Source: Paenibacillus macerans (GTDB taxonomy: Bacteria; Bacillota; Bacilli; Paenibacillales; Paenibacillaceae). From it: DNA of 64,000 nt. The notes beneath the pieces were generated by a model. It ran no database searches. It was not told the origin of the DNA and saw only the letters and a list, made by a program, of their open reading frames with translations. Positions 9,467-18,577 of this stretch are shown piece after piece. Position 1 is the stretch's first letter. The number at the start of each line of letters is the position of its first letter. The stretch spans positions 4,528,501-4,592,500 of the forward strand of contig NZ_UGSI01000001.1 in assembly GCF_900454495.1 (NCBI RefSeq), given 5' to 3'. A program made the position numbers and the translations under genes.

Positions 9467-9542
9467 AAAAAAATACCCCGGGATAAAGAATGGAATCCCT
9501 TACATAAGGAGTTAGTTCCTTTTCTTTACCCCGGGTATTTTT
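9467..9542 (-). terminator. Long-stem terminator after the YesN/YesM pair
   Basis: Two ~20-nt arms (9467-9490 and 9522-9542), both centred on a CCCGGG core and flanked by A and T tracts, pair around a ~30-nt loop. On the minus strand a run of seven T follows the stem. It starts 17 bp after the response-regulator stop and separates the regulator genes from the transporter genes. The symmetry makes it possibly bidirectional. Confidence 0.8.
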
Positions 9543-9558
9543 CCCGTTGTATCACCTG

Positions 9559-11112
9559 TTAATGAAGGGCTTTGAAATCAGTGGGCGATATGCCGACATA
9601 TTTCCGAAATTGTTTGTAAAAATAGCCGATTTCCCAATATCCCACATTGCGGGCGATTTCATGCACCTTCAGATTGGTGTTTTTGAGCTGCTGCTTTGCT
9701 TTTTCGATCCGGTATTTATTGATATATTCCGCAAAAGAACCCCCCGTCTCCTTATGAAACAGCTGGCCTAAATAAACGGGGTGGATATGGTATTGCGCCC
9801 CCAGCGTTTTCAAGGAAAGCTCGTCGGCATAATGGCCATGGATGTACTCCAGCACCTGGCTCACCACCGGATTTTTGGCATCCTGCAGCAGCGAGCCGAC
9901 TGTTTCCTCCGCCACGCCCTGAAGATGCCGCACCAGCTCGGAGAACGCGGCGCTGCCCTGCACCCGGTCCAACCCTTTGCGGAAGATGTCCGTCTCGTCG
10001 GTATGCTTGATCTCTTTAAGCTCCATTTTAAATCTGACTACCAGTTCGAGCGCAGCGTTGTGCAGGTCCTCCGGGCGGATGCCCGGCGTTTGCTGCAGCT
10101 CCGCGAAGCCGGTTTGGATCCGCTGCTTTAATCCTTCCGCGTCCCGGGCCAAAATAAGCTTGGCATACTCGTCCCAAGGCAGGGATATTACGCCGCCTTC
10201 GCCGCCCTTATCAAGCTCCAGCGACTTGTACTCCATGAGCGGGCGATCCGGATAGATCATAAAATACTCCAGCGCCCGTTTGGCCTCTTTATAGCTTGCG
10301 GCGCCTTCTTCACACGGCGGCGGACCCTCCGGCCGCAATGGGCAGACTCCGCCGACGCCGATTTGCACCGGTATATTCCGGGCGGCAAGCGCTTCCTTGA
10401 GCTCTCGCAGCTTGGCGAGAAAATCCCGCTTCCCTTCGGCTTCGGTCCCCAGCATGCCGATCAGCACGATATCGCCGTCAACGTCGCGGAAAGGCGTAAT
10501 GTCATTACCCGCTTCCAGAAGCTTGGCCGTTTCCTCAAAAGCTTCATTTTGGCTGCCGCCCGTTCGCAGCACAGCCACGGCCATAAAAGGGCCGTTTAAC
10601 GAAAGGCTCAGCAGTTCGGCCCGCTCGGCAAATTCCCTGGCCGCGATCTGCCCGTTCAGCCAGCGGTATAACGTGTTGTCTTTGAGAATCTGCACGTCGT
10701 AAGCGTCGTACAATTCCTCGGACCGCTGGCTTTCCAGTTTTTCCACCGTATTGCGCAGCGTGGATTCCAGCTCCTCCACGTTGATCGGCTTCAGCAAATA
10801 GTTTTCGATGCCCAGCCGCATGCCTTCCTTCAGGTAATCGAACTCATTGAAGCCGCTCAGAATGATCGCCTTGAGATCCTTATGCCGCTTGCGCGCCTCG
10901 GAAATCAAGGTCAAGCCGTTCATCACCGGCATCGAAATGTCGGTGATCAGCACGTCGGCGGGGGTGGTTTGCAGCGCGTCCAGCGCCTGCCGCCCGTTTT
11001 CCGCGTGCCCGACAATCTCCAGGCCGAACGCCGGCCAATCCAAAATATCGTACAGCCCTTCTATAATAAAAGGCTCGTCATCGACAATAAACACTTTATA
11101 CATTTTCTGCAT
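9559..11112 (-). CDS. Response regulator, YesN type (AraC DNA-binding domain)
   Basis: A 517-residue response regulator. The receiver domain (residues 5-125) has the acidic pair DDE at 11-13, the phospho-acceptor Asp58 in LITDISMP, and Lys in LLKPI near 108. A long linker follows, and the C-terminal ~100 residues form an AraC/XylS double helix-turn-helix (VLEYIHGHYADELSLKTL to the final GYFYKQFRKYVGISPTDF). It should activate the downstream transporter genes when phosphorylated by the kinase encoded just upstream; the two genes overlap by 17 bases. An AAGGA ribosome site precedes the ATG. The sugar signal is unknown. Confidence 0.93.
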   Translation of the reverse strand: MQKMYKVFIVDDEPFIIEGLYDILDWPAFGLEIVGHAENGRQALDALQTTPADVLITDISMPVMNGLTLISEARKRHKDLKAIILSGFNEFDYLKEGMRLGIENYLLKPINVEELESTLRNTVEKLESQRSEELYDAYDVQILKDNTLYRWLNGQIAAREFAERAELLSLSLNGPFMAVAVLRTGGSQNEAFEETAKLLEAGNDITPFRDVDGDIVLIGMLGTEAEGKRDFLAKLRELKEALAARNIPVQIGVGGVCPLRPEGPPPCEEGAASYKEAKRALEYFMIYPDRPLMEYKSLELDKGGEGGVISLPWDEYAKLILARDAEGLKQRIQTGFAELQQTPGIRPEDLHNAALELVVRFKMELKEIKHTDETDIFRKGLDRVQGSAAFSELVRHLQGVAEETVGSLLQDAKNPVVSQVLEYIHGHYADELSLKTLGAQYHIHPVYLGQLFHKETGGSFAEYINKYRIEKAKQQLKNTNLKVHEIARNVGYWEIGYFYKQFRKYVGISPTDFKALH

Positions 11113-12922
11113 CCGATCCTTCCCGATTTGGATAACGTACTACAATCGTCGTCCCTTCTCCAGGCCGGCTTTCGATTTCAATCCCGTATGCAGGCCCGTA
11201 CAAGAACCTTAGCCGGCTGTGAACGCTGCGCAGCCCGAACATTTCCCCAGGCTCTTCCTTGCTCTCCAGCGCTTCGCGGATTTCGGCCAGCCTGCTTTGC
11301 TCAATGCCTTTCCCGTTATCTTGAATCACGGCTGTGATAATATCGACCTCATCCTGAACTCTGACCGTCAAGCGGTTATCGTCCCGGTCGGTTCTGATGC
11401 CGTGGACGATGTAATTTTCAATGATCGGCTGCAGCGAAAGCTTCATCGCCGATTTGCCGAATAGGGCGGGATCGGCTACGATCTTGTAATTGAATCTATC
11501 TTTATAGCGGATTCTGAACAGCTCCAAGTAAAGCCGGCAGGCCTCCAGTTCGTCTTTCAGGGTGTAGATTTTTTTCTGCTGCACCAGGCTTTTGAACAGC
11601 ACGGACAAGCTGTAGATCATCTCGCCGACGTCCCTCGCCCCCTGGGAGACGGCCCGCATGCGGATCACTTCCAGCGTGTTGTACAGGAAGTGCGGGTTGA
11701 TCCTGGCCTGAAGCGCCACCAGTTCGGTCTGCTGCTGCTTGATTTCGGCCTTGTACACCCTTTCGATGTATTGATTCAGCTCATCCAGCATCTCGTTGAA
11801 GCTGCGGGAGATTTGCCCCAGCTCGTCCTCCCGCGGATCGGCGATCCGCGCCGCCAAATCCCCGCCGCGCACCTTGCGGGTAAACCGGATGATCCCGTAC
11901 ATCCGTTTGGCGAAATTGCTGATGAACAGCGAAGGAATCATAATCGCAAAAAAGATGCAGATGATGCTGATGGTGAGAATCGTATTTCTTAGCCCAACGT
12001 ACGTATCGGCGAGTTCCTGTTTCGGCACGGCGCTCAGCACCGTAAATCCGCCCTGGCTTTGCGTCAGCTTGGTGACGATCGTCTTCCCGCCCAACACGCC
12101 GCTGTCGTAAATCGAGTTCAATTGCTCATTGTACGGATACTTCCGGCCGTAGTATATGCCGGAGGAATCGAACAGCACGTCCCCGTTGGCGGAGATGACC
12201 AGAATGGAGCCTTTCAAGTCTTGTTTGTAAAAAGCCATGCTGTTCCAAATCTTGTCCGTATCGAAATAAACGACCAGTTGCCCGATATTCCGCAGCGACT
12301 GGTTATTGTTGACCGGCACGCGAACGGAATACATCGGCGGATCAGCCGGCAAGCCCACCGCTTTGCGCACCCAAATGTTGGCCGCCGCTACGTTTGAGCT
12401 GTCCTGCTGATACATGACATCCGGAACGTACGAGCGGGCGGCGTTGGTGGAGATGATTTTGAACTGCTTGTCGTTGCCAAAGGCATACAAGTGCTGCTGA
12501 TCCGCACTGTACAGCATCAGGCTGCGGATATCCGGATTATCCTCCACCTGATTGCGGAAATACAGCACCGTATCCGTCAAAGAACTGTTCTCCGTATAAA
12601 AACGATCCAACCGGTACCGTACGTAATCCTGATACGGGTGCTCCAGGAAATAAGACGTATTGGAGGCGAGCTCGCTATCCCGGTATATGTCCCGCACCAT
12701 CGCCTGCACCGAATTGTATTTCCCGCCGATATAATTGCTTACGCTTTCAATCGCCCGTTTCTGAATATCCAGCTGTCTTTGCACTGCGGACTCCGACATG
12801 AATTTGAACATCAGGTAGGAGAACGTAATGATCGTAACGATCGTAATGACCGAAAAAACCAGAATGATTTTCATGAACAAATTGTTTTTGAAATAATTGC
12901 GGTAAATGCTGCGGATCATCAT
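11096..12922 (-). CDS. Sensor histidine kinase, YesM type
   Basis: A 608-residue membrane sensor. One membrane helix lies at residues 14-36, a large extracellular (Cache-like) sensor domain follows to about residue 305, and a second helix (TILTISIICIFFAIMI) at about 310-330. Then come a HAMP linker, a His_kinase domain with the phospho-acceptor His in ARINPHFLYNTL near residue 410, and an HATPase_c domain (IIENYIVHGI, DNGKGI). The start at 12922 follows a strong GGGAGGAGGGG; ATG at 12919 is an immediate alternative. It is the first gene of the kinase/regulator unit. It probably senses an extracellular sugar, directly or through the nearby lipoprotein. Confidence 0.93.
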   Translation of the reverse strand: MMIRSIYRNYFKNNLFMKIILVFSVITIVTIITFSYLMFKFMSESAVQRQLDIQKRAIESVSNYIGGKYNSVQAMVRDIYRDSELASNTSYFLEHPYQDYVRYRLDRFYTENSSLTDTVLYFRNQVEDNPDIRSLMLYSADQQHLYAFGNDKQFKIISTNAARSYVPDVMYQQDSSNVAAANIWVRKAVGLPADPPMYSVRVPVNNNQSLRNIGQLVVYFDTDKIWNSMAFYKQDLKGSILVISANGDVLFDSSGIYYGRKYPYNEQLNSIYDSGVLGGKTIVTKLTQSQGGFTVLSAVPKQELADTYVGLRNTILTISIICIFFAIMIPSLFISNFAKRMYGIIRFTRKVRGGDLAARIADPREDELGQISRSFNEMLDELNQYIERVYKAEIKQQQTELVALQARINPHFLYNTLEVIRMRAVSQGARDVGEMIYSLSVLFKSLVQQKKIYTLKDELEACRLYLELFRIRYKDRFNYKIVADPALFGKSAMKLSLQPIIENYIVHGIRTDRDDNRLTVRVQDEVDIITAVIQDNGKGIEQSRLAEIREALESKEEPGEMFGLRSVHSRLRFLYGPAYGIEIESRPGEGTTIVVRYPNREGSDAENV

Positions 12923-13189
12923 GACGCCCCTCCTCCCGCATAGGTTAATTATATCATGCCGAACGGAGCATGTGATTTGCATAACCTGGGAGCGGGCCTG
13001 GCCCGGGAGGAGCTTGGCCTGGGAGAGCTTGGCCTTGGCGGCTCTAGGCTGCCATCGGCGGACGCGGGGCTGCCGTGAGCAGGCCGAGGGGCGCGAGGCC
13101 GAGGCTGAAATTTAAAGTACATCTTGGCGTGATTTTCACGCACCACACACCTGATGAGCTCCCCGCTACCCAGTCGTCCTTTTACCTCT

Positions 13190-13370
13190 CATTGGAAATA
13201 TCCAATAGATTACCGAACCTCGAACTCCATTGTGAACTCTCATTGGAAAAATCCAATAGATTTCGCCCAAATGGCCCATTCTGCGCCCTGCCAAGCTTGA
13301 TCTATTGGAAATATCCAATTAAACCGCTGTGTCTGTCACTGGATGTCTGTTCTATTGGATATTTCCAATC
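13190..13370. repeat. Four near-palindromic TATTGGAAATATCCAATA sites
   Basis: Four 18-19 bp near-palindromes built on ATTGGAAATATCCAAT occur at about 13190, 13241, 13302 and 13352, with start-to-start distances of 51, 61 and 50 bp. The half-sites ATTGG and CCAAT are kept in all four, while the A/T centre varies. Between them the DNA is unrelated. They could be operator sites for a dimeric regulator or copies of a small palindromic repeat. Confidence 0.6.
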
Positions 13371-13439
13371 TGAACAGTCCGTCAGGCTGCGGAAACCGGC
13401 GTCCGGCTTACCCACGATCAGAAAAACGCCTGACGGCGC

Positions 13440-13682
13440 ACTAGCGTTGCACTAATTCCGACAAGATCCACAAGATACACCTCTAGCCACAACTAATCTA
13501 ACGGTTGCCACCACCGCTATTCGCTCAAAAAACGTTGATTTCAAATTGTAACGGTTGCCATAGCGCTTATTTCACTGAAACCCGGCTCATTTTGCTTAGA
13601 TTCAGGCAAATAACGCTTCCCCCAACCGTTAAAATTTTGAACAGGGCTTTTTCGTAAAATAGCCGCTGCTACAACCGTTGCT
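13440..13682. repeat. Compound dispersed repeat (family A), copy 1
   Basis: About 240 bp that align nearly end to end with 36305-36550. The structure is nested: direct units beginning TAACGGTTGCCA near 13500 and 13550 are mirrored by inverted units ending AACCGTT near 13628 and 13678, so the whole could fold into a large imperfect hairpin. Shared blocks include ACTAGCGTTGCA, AAAACGTTGATTTCAAA and AATAGCCGCTGCTACAACCG. No coding potential. Confidence 0.75.
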
Positions 13683-14133
13683 ATGATTTCCTTCTGCAAG
13701 CTCAATTTTATTTAGACACCTAAGCCTTTGCGGAAAACCTGAAATGTATCAAGGCAACAAGTTGTCTTGTGAAGAGTTTGAGTTTATACAACGCCAGTGC
13801 TGACGGCGTCCTTTAATGGCGCTGACTTCTACTTTGGAGCGATTGGAGGCTCTTCCTAAACATTGGACGTTGCTCTAACGGACTACCAGCGGCCTTATCC
13901 ACCCATTTCCCGAGTATTTCCCAGCCTAACGGACCCACATGACCCTATTTCGCTCTAAACCCGTTCATCCACGCCGATTTGAGGTAAATAAGGTCATCTG
14001 TTTCCGTTACAATTTGCAAACCTCCGTTTTTCCGAAAATAACGGCACTGGTGTCCCTTAGCTCCCCAGATCCTCTTCTCTCCCCTTCTACCTGCGCATCG
14101 CCCCCCTACCACACCCGAAATTTTACAAGGTTG

Positions 14134-14163
14134 AAAAAAAAGCCCGTTCCCGAAGGAACAGGC
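14134..14163 (-). terminator. Terminator after xylB
   Basis: On the minus strand, GCCTGTTCC pairs with GGAACGGGC around a TTCG tetraloop and is followed by eight T residues. It lies 41 bp past the xylB stop and closes the xylAB unit. Confidence 0.88.
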
Positions 14164-14203
14164 GCCGCTGCAAGCAGACGGGAGGTAAAAACACATATGC
14201 ACT

Positions 14204-15700
14204 TTACCCCCGGAATTCCTGCAGCCCTTCATTCAGCGACCGGGTGGCCGCGTAAACTTGCTGGTACAGCTTAAAGAGCCGGGCGTACTTTTCCACGTTG
14301 GCCGAGATCGGCTCGTACGTGGCGGCGTAGCCGATAAACGCGTCGGCGCATTCCTTCAGGCTGGCGAACCAGCCGCTGCCGACGGCGGCCATCATCGCCG
14401 CGCCCATCGCCGGGCCCTGCTCGTTCTTCAGCGCGACGACCGGCTTGCCGAAAATATCGGCCTGCATTTGCAGCCAGACCGGATTTTTCGCGCCGCCGCC
14501 GATGGAAATGACGCGCTCGACCGCGATGCCGGCTTGGCGGATCAGATCAAACGACTCCTGCAGGGAGAACGTGATCCCCTCCATGACGGCGCGGGCCAGG
14601 TGCTCGCGACGGTGCGTGCCGGACAAGCCGATGAAGCTGGCGCGAATGACGCTGTCCGCGTGCGGCGTACGTTCCCCGACCAGGTAAGGGGTGAACAGCA
14701 GCCCCTCCGAGCCCGGAGCGATGCCGCCCACCGGCTTCAGCAGCTCGTCGAAGCTCAGCTCCGGCGCCAGCGACTCCTTAAACCAGCTCAGGGAGTACCC
14801 CGCGCCCAGCGTCACGCCCATCGCGTAAAACGCCCCCGGATGGGCATGGTTAAAGAAATGCACCTTGCCGCCGAAGTCTTTGTTTTTGTCCTCTTCGTAA
14901 GTCAGGACAACGCCGGAAGTCCCCACGCTGCACAGCGCGTCGCCCTTGCGGACGATCCCCGCGCCAACCGCGCCGCAGGCATTGTCCGCGCCGCCGCCGA
15001 ACACCTTCATCGCCGGGGACAGGCCGGTCTGCGCCGCAAACTCCGGCAGCAGCGTCCCCGTCTCCTCGGTGCTGCCGACGAGCGGCGGGCAAAAGCCTTC
15101 CGGAAGGCCAAACGCGGCGGCGATTTCATCGCTCCACTTTCCTTCCGGCACGTTCAGCATCAGCGTTCCGGCGGCGTCGGAGATTTCCATCTGCACTTTG
15201 CCGGTCATCCGGTACCGCAAATAATCCTTCGGCAGCACGAAACGCGCCGCTTTGGCGAACAATTCCGGTTCATGCTCCTGCACCCATAAAACCTTCGGCA
15301 GCGTAAATCCTTCCAGTGCCGCATTGCGCGTAATTTCTAGCAACCGATCGCCCAGCTTCGCCTCGATTTCCCGGCATTGCTTGGTCGTGCGCGTATCGTT
15401 CCACAAAATCGCGTTGCACAGCACGTTGTTTTGCTCATCCAGCAGCACCAGTCCGTGCATTTGGCCCGAGAACGACACGCCCTCGATGTCCGCCGCGGAA
15501 ACGCCGCTCTCCTCAAGCAGCCGTTTCAAGCAATCGATCGTGCCATTTACCCATTCCTCGGGATTTTGCTCGCTGTACCCGGGACGCTCCTGAATGAGCG
15601 GGTAAGCCGCGGAGGCTTCTCCCTTGATTTCGCCGTCTTGGCCGACGAGCAGCGTTTTGACCGAACTCGTGCCAAGATCGATGCCGATCACATATTTCAT
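14204..15700 (-). CDS. xylB: Xylulokinase
   Basis: A 498-residue FGGY-family kinase that phosphorylates D-xylulose to D-xylulose 5-phosphate in the cytoplasm, the second step of xylose use. The N-terminus MKYVIGIDLGTSSVKTLL is the phosphate-1 loop, FSGQMHGLVLLDE near residue 80 fits the xylulose site, and FGGGADNACGAVGAG near 235 carries the catalytic Asp. SIGGGAKNPVWLQMQADIF near 400 is the adenosine-binding part. The ATG at 15700 is preceded by AAAGGAG; the frame upstream of it is non-coding. It follows xylA after a 114-bp gap containing a hairpin terminator, so it is probably made at a lower level than XylA. Confidence 0.96.
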   Translation of the reverse strand: MKYVIGIDLGTSSVKTLLVGQDGEIKGEASAAYPLIQERPGYSEQNPEEWVNGTIDCLKRLLEESGVSAADIEGVSFSGQMHGLVLLDEQNNVLCNAILWNDTRTTKQCREIEAKLGDRLLEITRNAALEGFTLPKVLWVQEHEPELFAKAARFVLPKDYLRYRMTGKVQMEISDAAGTLMLNVPEGKWSDEIAAAFGLPEGFCPPLVGSTEETGTLLPEFAAQTGLSPAMKVFGGGADNACGAVGAGIVRKGDALCSVGTSGVVLTYEEDKNKDFGGKVHFFNHAHPGAFYAMGVTLGAGYSLSWFKESLAPELSFDELLKPVGGIAPGSEGLLFTPYLVGERTPHADSVIRASFIGLSGTHRREHLARAVMEGITFSLQESFDLIRQAGIAVERVISIGGGAKNPVWLQMQADIFGKPVVALKNEQGPAMGAAMMAAVGSGWFASLKECADAFIGYAATYEPISANVEKYARLFKLYQQVYAATRSLNEGLQEFRG

Positions 15701-15752
15701 CCGTACGATTCTCCTTTCATATTTCCCCGGCAGGCAGGGGCGTACGACCACA

Positions 15753-15778
15753 AAAAGGGACGGCATGCGTCCCTTTTC
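15753..15778 (-). terminator. Hairpin between xylA and xylB
   Basis: A 10-bp stem (AAAAGGGACG pairing with CGTCCCTTTT) with a 5-nt loop and a short run of five T on the minus strand. It sits in the xylA-xylB gap. Since xylB has no obvious promoter of its own there, it probably acts as a leaky terminator that attenuates xylB. Confidence 0.7.
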
Positions 15779-15814
15779 ATACATATAAGGCGGACAGGTG
15801 TCCGGACAACCTGA

Positions 15815-17131
15815 TTACTTCGCGCTGAAAATATATTCGTTCAGGCGGGCTTTGATCAGTTCAAGATGGTTGGATTTGTTGACGATTTTGCTGTTTTGCA
15901 GCGCGTAAGCTTCCAGCGTTTTGAAGTTGGCTTTGCCGGATACGATATCGGCGCCGATGCCGGTTTTGAAGCTGGCGTAACGCTCTTCGATCAGCTTGTC
16001 GAAGAATTTGTCCTCGATCAGCTTGCCGGCCACCTTCAATCCTTTGGCGAAACTGTCCATACCGGCGATATGCGCATAGAACAAGTCTTCCGGCTCAAAA
16101 GATCCGCGTCTTACTTTGGCGTCAAAGTTCACGCCGCCGGAGCCCAGTCCCCCGTTTTGCAAAATTTCGTACATCGCCAGCGTAACGGCGTAGAGATCGG
16201 TCGGGAATTCGTCCGTATCCCAGCCCAGCAGCGGATCGCCCTGGTTGGCGTCGATCGACCCGAGCATGTTGTTGATGCGGGCTACGCGCAGCTCGTGCTC
16301 AAACGTATGGCCGGCCAGCGTCGCATGGTTCGCTTCCAGGTTCAGTTTGAAATGATCCTGCAGGCCGTATTTTTGCAGGAATGCAATCGTCGTGGCCGCG
16401 TCGAAATCGTATTGGTGTTTGGTTGGCTCTTTCGGCTTCGGCTCAATCAGGAATTGGCCTTTAAAGCCGATTTCTTTGGCGTAATCAACCGCCATGTTGA
16501 AAAATCTCGCCAGGTTATCGAGCTCCAAGCCCATATCCGTGTTCAGCAGAGACTCGTAACCTTCACGTCCGCCCCAGAACACGTAGTTTTCCGCGCCCAG
16601 CTCAAGCGCCGTTTCCAGGCCTTTCTTCACTTGCGCCGCAGCGTAAGCAAACACGTCGGCATTGGAGGTCGTTGCCGCGCCGTGAACGTAACGCGGGTTG
16701 GAGAACATGTTGGCCGTGTTCCACAACAGCTTCACGCCGGTCGCTTTCATGCCTTCCTTGATTTTTGCGACGATCACGTCGAGGTTTTCGTTCGATTCCT
16801 TCAGCGTTTCGCCTTCCGGCGCAATGTCCACGTCATGGAAGCAGAAGTACGGTGCGCCGAGCTTTTCAAGAAACTCGAAGTTGACTTCCACGCGCACCTT
16901 GGCGAGGTCCAGTCCGCTTACGGTTTCCCACGGACGGATCATGTTGCCTTGACCAAACGGGTCGCTGCCGTTCATCGTCAGCGTGTGCCAATAAGCCACC
17001 GCGAAACGCAGATGGTCTTTCATCGATTTGCCAAGCACGACTTCGTTTTCGTTATAATGTTTGAACGCCAGCGGATTCGTTGATTCTGCGCCTTCATACT
17101 GGATTTTGTTCACGTTTTTAAAATAACTCAC
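15815..17131 (-). CDS. xylA: Xylose isomerase (class II)
   Basis: A 438-residue enzyme that converts D-xylose to D-xylulose. The length and the N-terminal extension are typical of class II. The catalytic His99 lies in FCFHDVD, and metal ligands are expected in [15 protein letters not shown] (near 232), [17 protein letters not shown] (near 268) and [15 protein letters not shown] (near 307). It is the first gene of xylAB and is divergent from xylR. The start is GTG at 17131, set by GGGAGGA 7 nt upstream and the typical [15 protein letters not shown]-terminus. It should be induced by xylose through XylR. Confidence 0.97.
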   Translation of the reverse strand: MSYFKNVNKIQYEGAESTNPLAFKHYNENEVVLGKSMKDHLRFAVAYWHTLTMNGSDPFGQGNMIRPWETVSGLDLAKVRVEVNFEFLEKLGAPYFCFHDVDIAPEGETLKESNENLDVIVAKIKEGMKATGVKLLWNTANMFSNPRYVHGAATTSNADVFAYAAAQVKKGLETALELGAENYVFWGGREGYESLLNTDMGLELDNLARFFNMAVDYAKEIGFKGQFLIEPKPKEPTKHQYDFDAATTIAFLQKYGLQDHFKLNLEANHATLAGHTFEHELRVARINNMLGSIDANQGDPLLGWDTDEFPTDLYAVTLAMYEILQNGGLGSGGVNFDAKVRRGSFEPEDLFYAHIAGMDSFAKGLKVAGKLIEDKFFDKLIEERYASFKTGIGADIVSGKANFKTLEAYALQNSKIVNKSNHLELIKARLNEYIFSAK

Positions 17132-17162
17132 AATAAAGTCCTCCCAACCGGTTTGGTTTTTA

Positions 17163-17176
17163 AGTAAGCCTTTACA
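17163..17176. promoter_or_regulatory. Weak cre-like sequence upstream of xylA
   Basis: On the minus strand TGTAAAGGCTTACT resembles the CcpA site but has mismatches at the centre and at the last base. It lies about 30 bp upstream of the xylA start, where Bacillus xyl operons often carry a cre. The match is poor. Confidence 0.3.
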
Positions 17177-17235
17177 TCCATTGGTTTATAAGGAGCATGC
17201 TCGCCGTTTCCAGGCAGCATGCCCTGCACAACTAG

Positions 17236-17264
17236 ATCGTATCACGTTCAACTTAGTTTGTCTA
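17236..17264 (-). promoter_or_regulatory. xylA promoter
   Basis: On the minus strand a -35 TAGACA (17264-17259) and -10 TACGAT (17241-17236) are separated by exactly 17 bp. The -35 box lies inside the XylR operator, so repressor binding would block RNA polymerase. Confidence 0.7.
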
Positions 17265-17279
17265 GCCAATAAACTAAGT
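17251..17279. promoter_or_regulatory. XylR operator (xylO)
   Basis: ACTTAGTTT (17251-17259) and AAACTAAGT (17271-17279) form a perfect 9-bp inverted repeat with an 11-bp centre. This closely resembles the xylO operators bound by XylR in Bacillus. It lies between divergent xylA and xylR and overlaps the xylA -35 box. Confidence 0.9.
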
Positions 17280-17291
17280 TGTTGTTTTTTG

Positions 17292-17321
17292 TTGATTTTT
17301 CGGGGGACTGTTGTGTATGAT
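17292..17321 (+). promoter_or_regulatory. xylR promoter
   Basis: TTGATT (17292-17297) and TATGAT (17316-17321) are 18 bp apart and lie 62 bp before the xylR start. The operator sits just upstream of the -35 box. Confidence 0.6.
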
Positions 17322-17382
17322 GCGTATAAAGTACGTAAATAAGGTATACGGAATATACGCAACGTGACTGTGGAGGAAAAAG

Positions 17383-18561
17383 ATGAAAATAACAGGCGAC
17401 CAGCAGCTGATCAAAAAAATGAACAAAACGATCGTCCTCGACACGATCCGGCAGCGCCAGCCCTTGTCCCGGGCGGATATTTCCGCCGCGATCGGACTCA
17501 ACAAGGCGACGGTGTCGTCCCTCGTGTCCGAGCTGATCGACAGCCGGCTCGTCGCCGAAATCGGCCCCGGCGAATCGAGCGGCGGCCGCAAGCCGACCCT
17601 GCTGCTGTTCAACCGCAGCGCCGGATACGCGATCGGCATTGATATTCGCGTAAACGATCTGCTGGCCGTGCTCGTCGATTTGGAGGGCAACGTCCTGCAG
17701 GAGAAAACCGCCGCCCTGGCCGACTCTTCCCCGGACAGCGTGCTGGAGCAAATCCGCAAAGCGATCCGCCAGCTGGCCAAAAAACTGCCCGATTCCGCCT
17801 ACGGCATCGTCGGGATCGGCATCGGAGTTCCCGGGCTCGTCGACGAGAACAGCCGCGTCGTGTCCGCCCCCAATCTGGGCTGGAACCAGGTCGACTTGCT
17901 CGGCCCCCTCGCCGCCGAATTCGGCGGCAACATCCATATCGATAACGAGGCGAACGCCGGCGCGATCGGGGAGAAACTGTACGGGGCCGGCCGGGACGCC
18001 CTCAACCTGATCTACTTGAGCATCGGGATCGGCATCGGCTCGGGGATCATCGTAGGCGGGGAGCTGTACCGCGGCACCTCGAATTTCTCCGGCGAGGTCG
18101 GCCATATGACCGTGGCCGAAGACGGGCCCCTCTGCCGCTGCGGCAACCGGGGCTGCTGGGAGACCTTGGCCTCCGAAAAAGCGCTGCTGGACCGGGCCGG
18201 CAAGCTGTGGGGCCGCGCGGTTCCCGACCTGGAGCAGATCGTCCGGCTGGCCCGCGAGGGCGCCCCTGAAGCGATCCGCCTCCTGGACGAAACCGGAGCC
18301 CAGCTTGGCGTCGGTTTGGCCAACCTTGTCAACATCCTGAACCCTGAGCTGATCGTCATCGGCAACCGGCTGTCGCTGGCCGGCGATCTGCTGCAGGACG
18401 CGATGCTCGAAACGCTGGAAAACCGCAGCCTTTCCTATCATCGCAAAAAATCGCATGTCGCCTTCGCCAATCTCGGCATCCGCTCGACCGCTTTGGGCGC
18501 CGCATCCATGCCGATCACCGCTTTTTTGGCGGACCCGCATATCGAACCGGCGGAATCCTAG
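17383..18561 (+). CDS. xylR: Xylose operon repressor, ROK family
   Basis: A 392-residue ROK-family repressor. The N-terminal winged helix-turn-helix (residues 10-75) includes LSRADISAAIGLNKATVSSLV. The ROK sugar-binding domain follows, with GIGIGVPGLVD near 147, a DNEANAGAIGEKLYG segment near 188 and the zinc-binding CRCGNRGCWE near 250. Without xylose it should bind the operator at 17251-17279 and repress xylAB. A TGGAGGA ribosome site precedes the ATG. It is divergent from xylA, as in many Bacilli. Confidence 0.96.
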   Translation: MKITGDQQLIKKMNKTIVLDTIRQRQPLSRADISAAIGLNKATVSSLVSELIDSRLVAEIGPGESSGGRKPTLLLFNRSAGYAIGIDIRVNDLLAVLVDLEGNVLQEKTAALADSSPDSVLEQIRKAIRQLAKKLPDSAYGIVGIGIGVPGLVDENSRVVSAPNLGWNQVDLLGPLAAEFGGNIHIDNEANAGAIGEKLYGAGRDALNLIYLSIGIGIGSGIIVGGELYRGTSNFSGEVGHMTVAEDGPLCRCGNRGCWETLASEKALLDRAGKLWGRAVPDLEQIVRLAREGAPEAIRLLDETGAQLGVGLANLVNILNPELIVIGNRLSLAGDLLQDAMLETLENRSLSYHRKKSHVAFANLGIRSTALGAASMPITAFLADPHIEPAES

Positions 18562-18577
18562 CGCAGGTTTAATACAA

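Larger units (their letters stand above)
12923..14203. other. 1.3-kb non-coding spacer rich in repeats
   Basis: No supportable gene. The first ~130 bp are GC-rich with a duplicated GAGCTTGGCCT. Then follow four near-palindromes (13190-13370), a compound repeat (13440-13682) and two CTAACGGAC units (from 13875 and 13926) of a family seen again in other spacers of this window. The xylB terminator closes the region at 14134-14163. The promoter of the YesM/YesN unit must lie near its left end. Confidence 0.7.

Noticed and set aside
12949..13146. 65-codon frame in the GC-rich start of the spacer
   Set aside because: Low-complexity Pro/Ser/Arg translation and no ribosome site.
13190..13370. CRISPR array
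   Set aside because: The four similar units are only ~18 bp, vary in the centre, are near-palindromic throughout and have unequal 50-61 bp spacing; no cas genes are present.
15866..17083. Long plus-strand frame opposite xylA
   Set aside because: Antisense shadow of a well-supported xylose isomerase.
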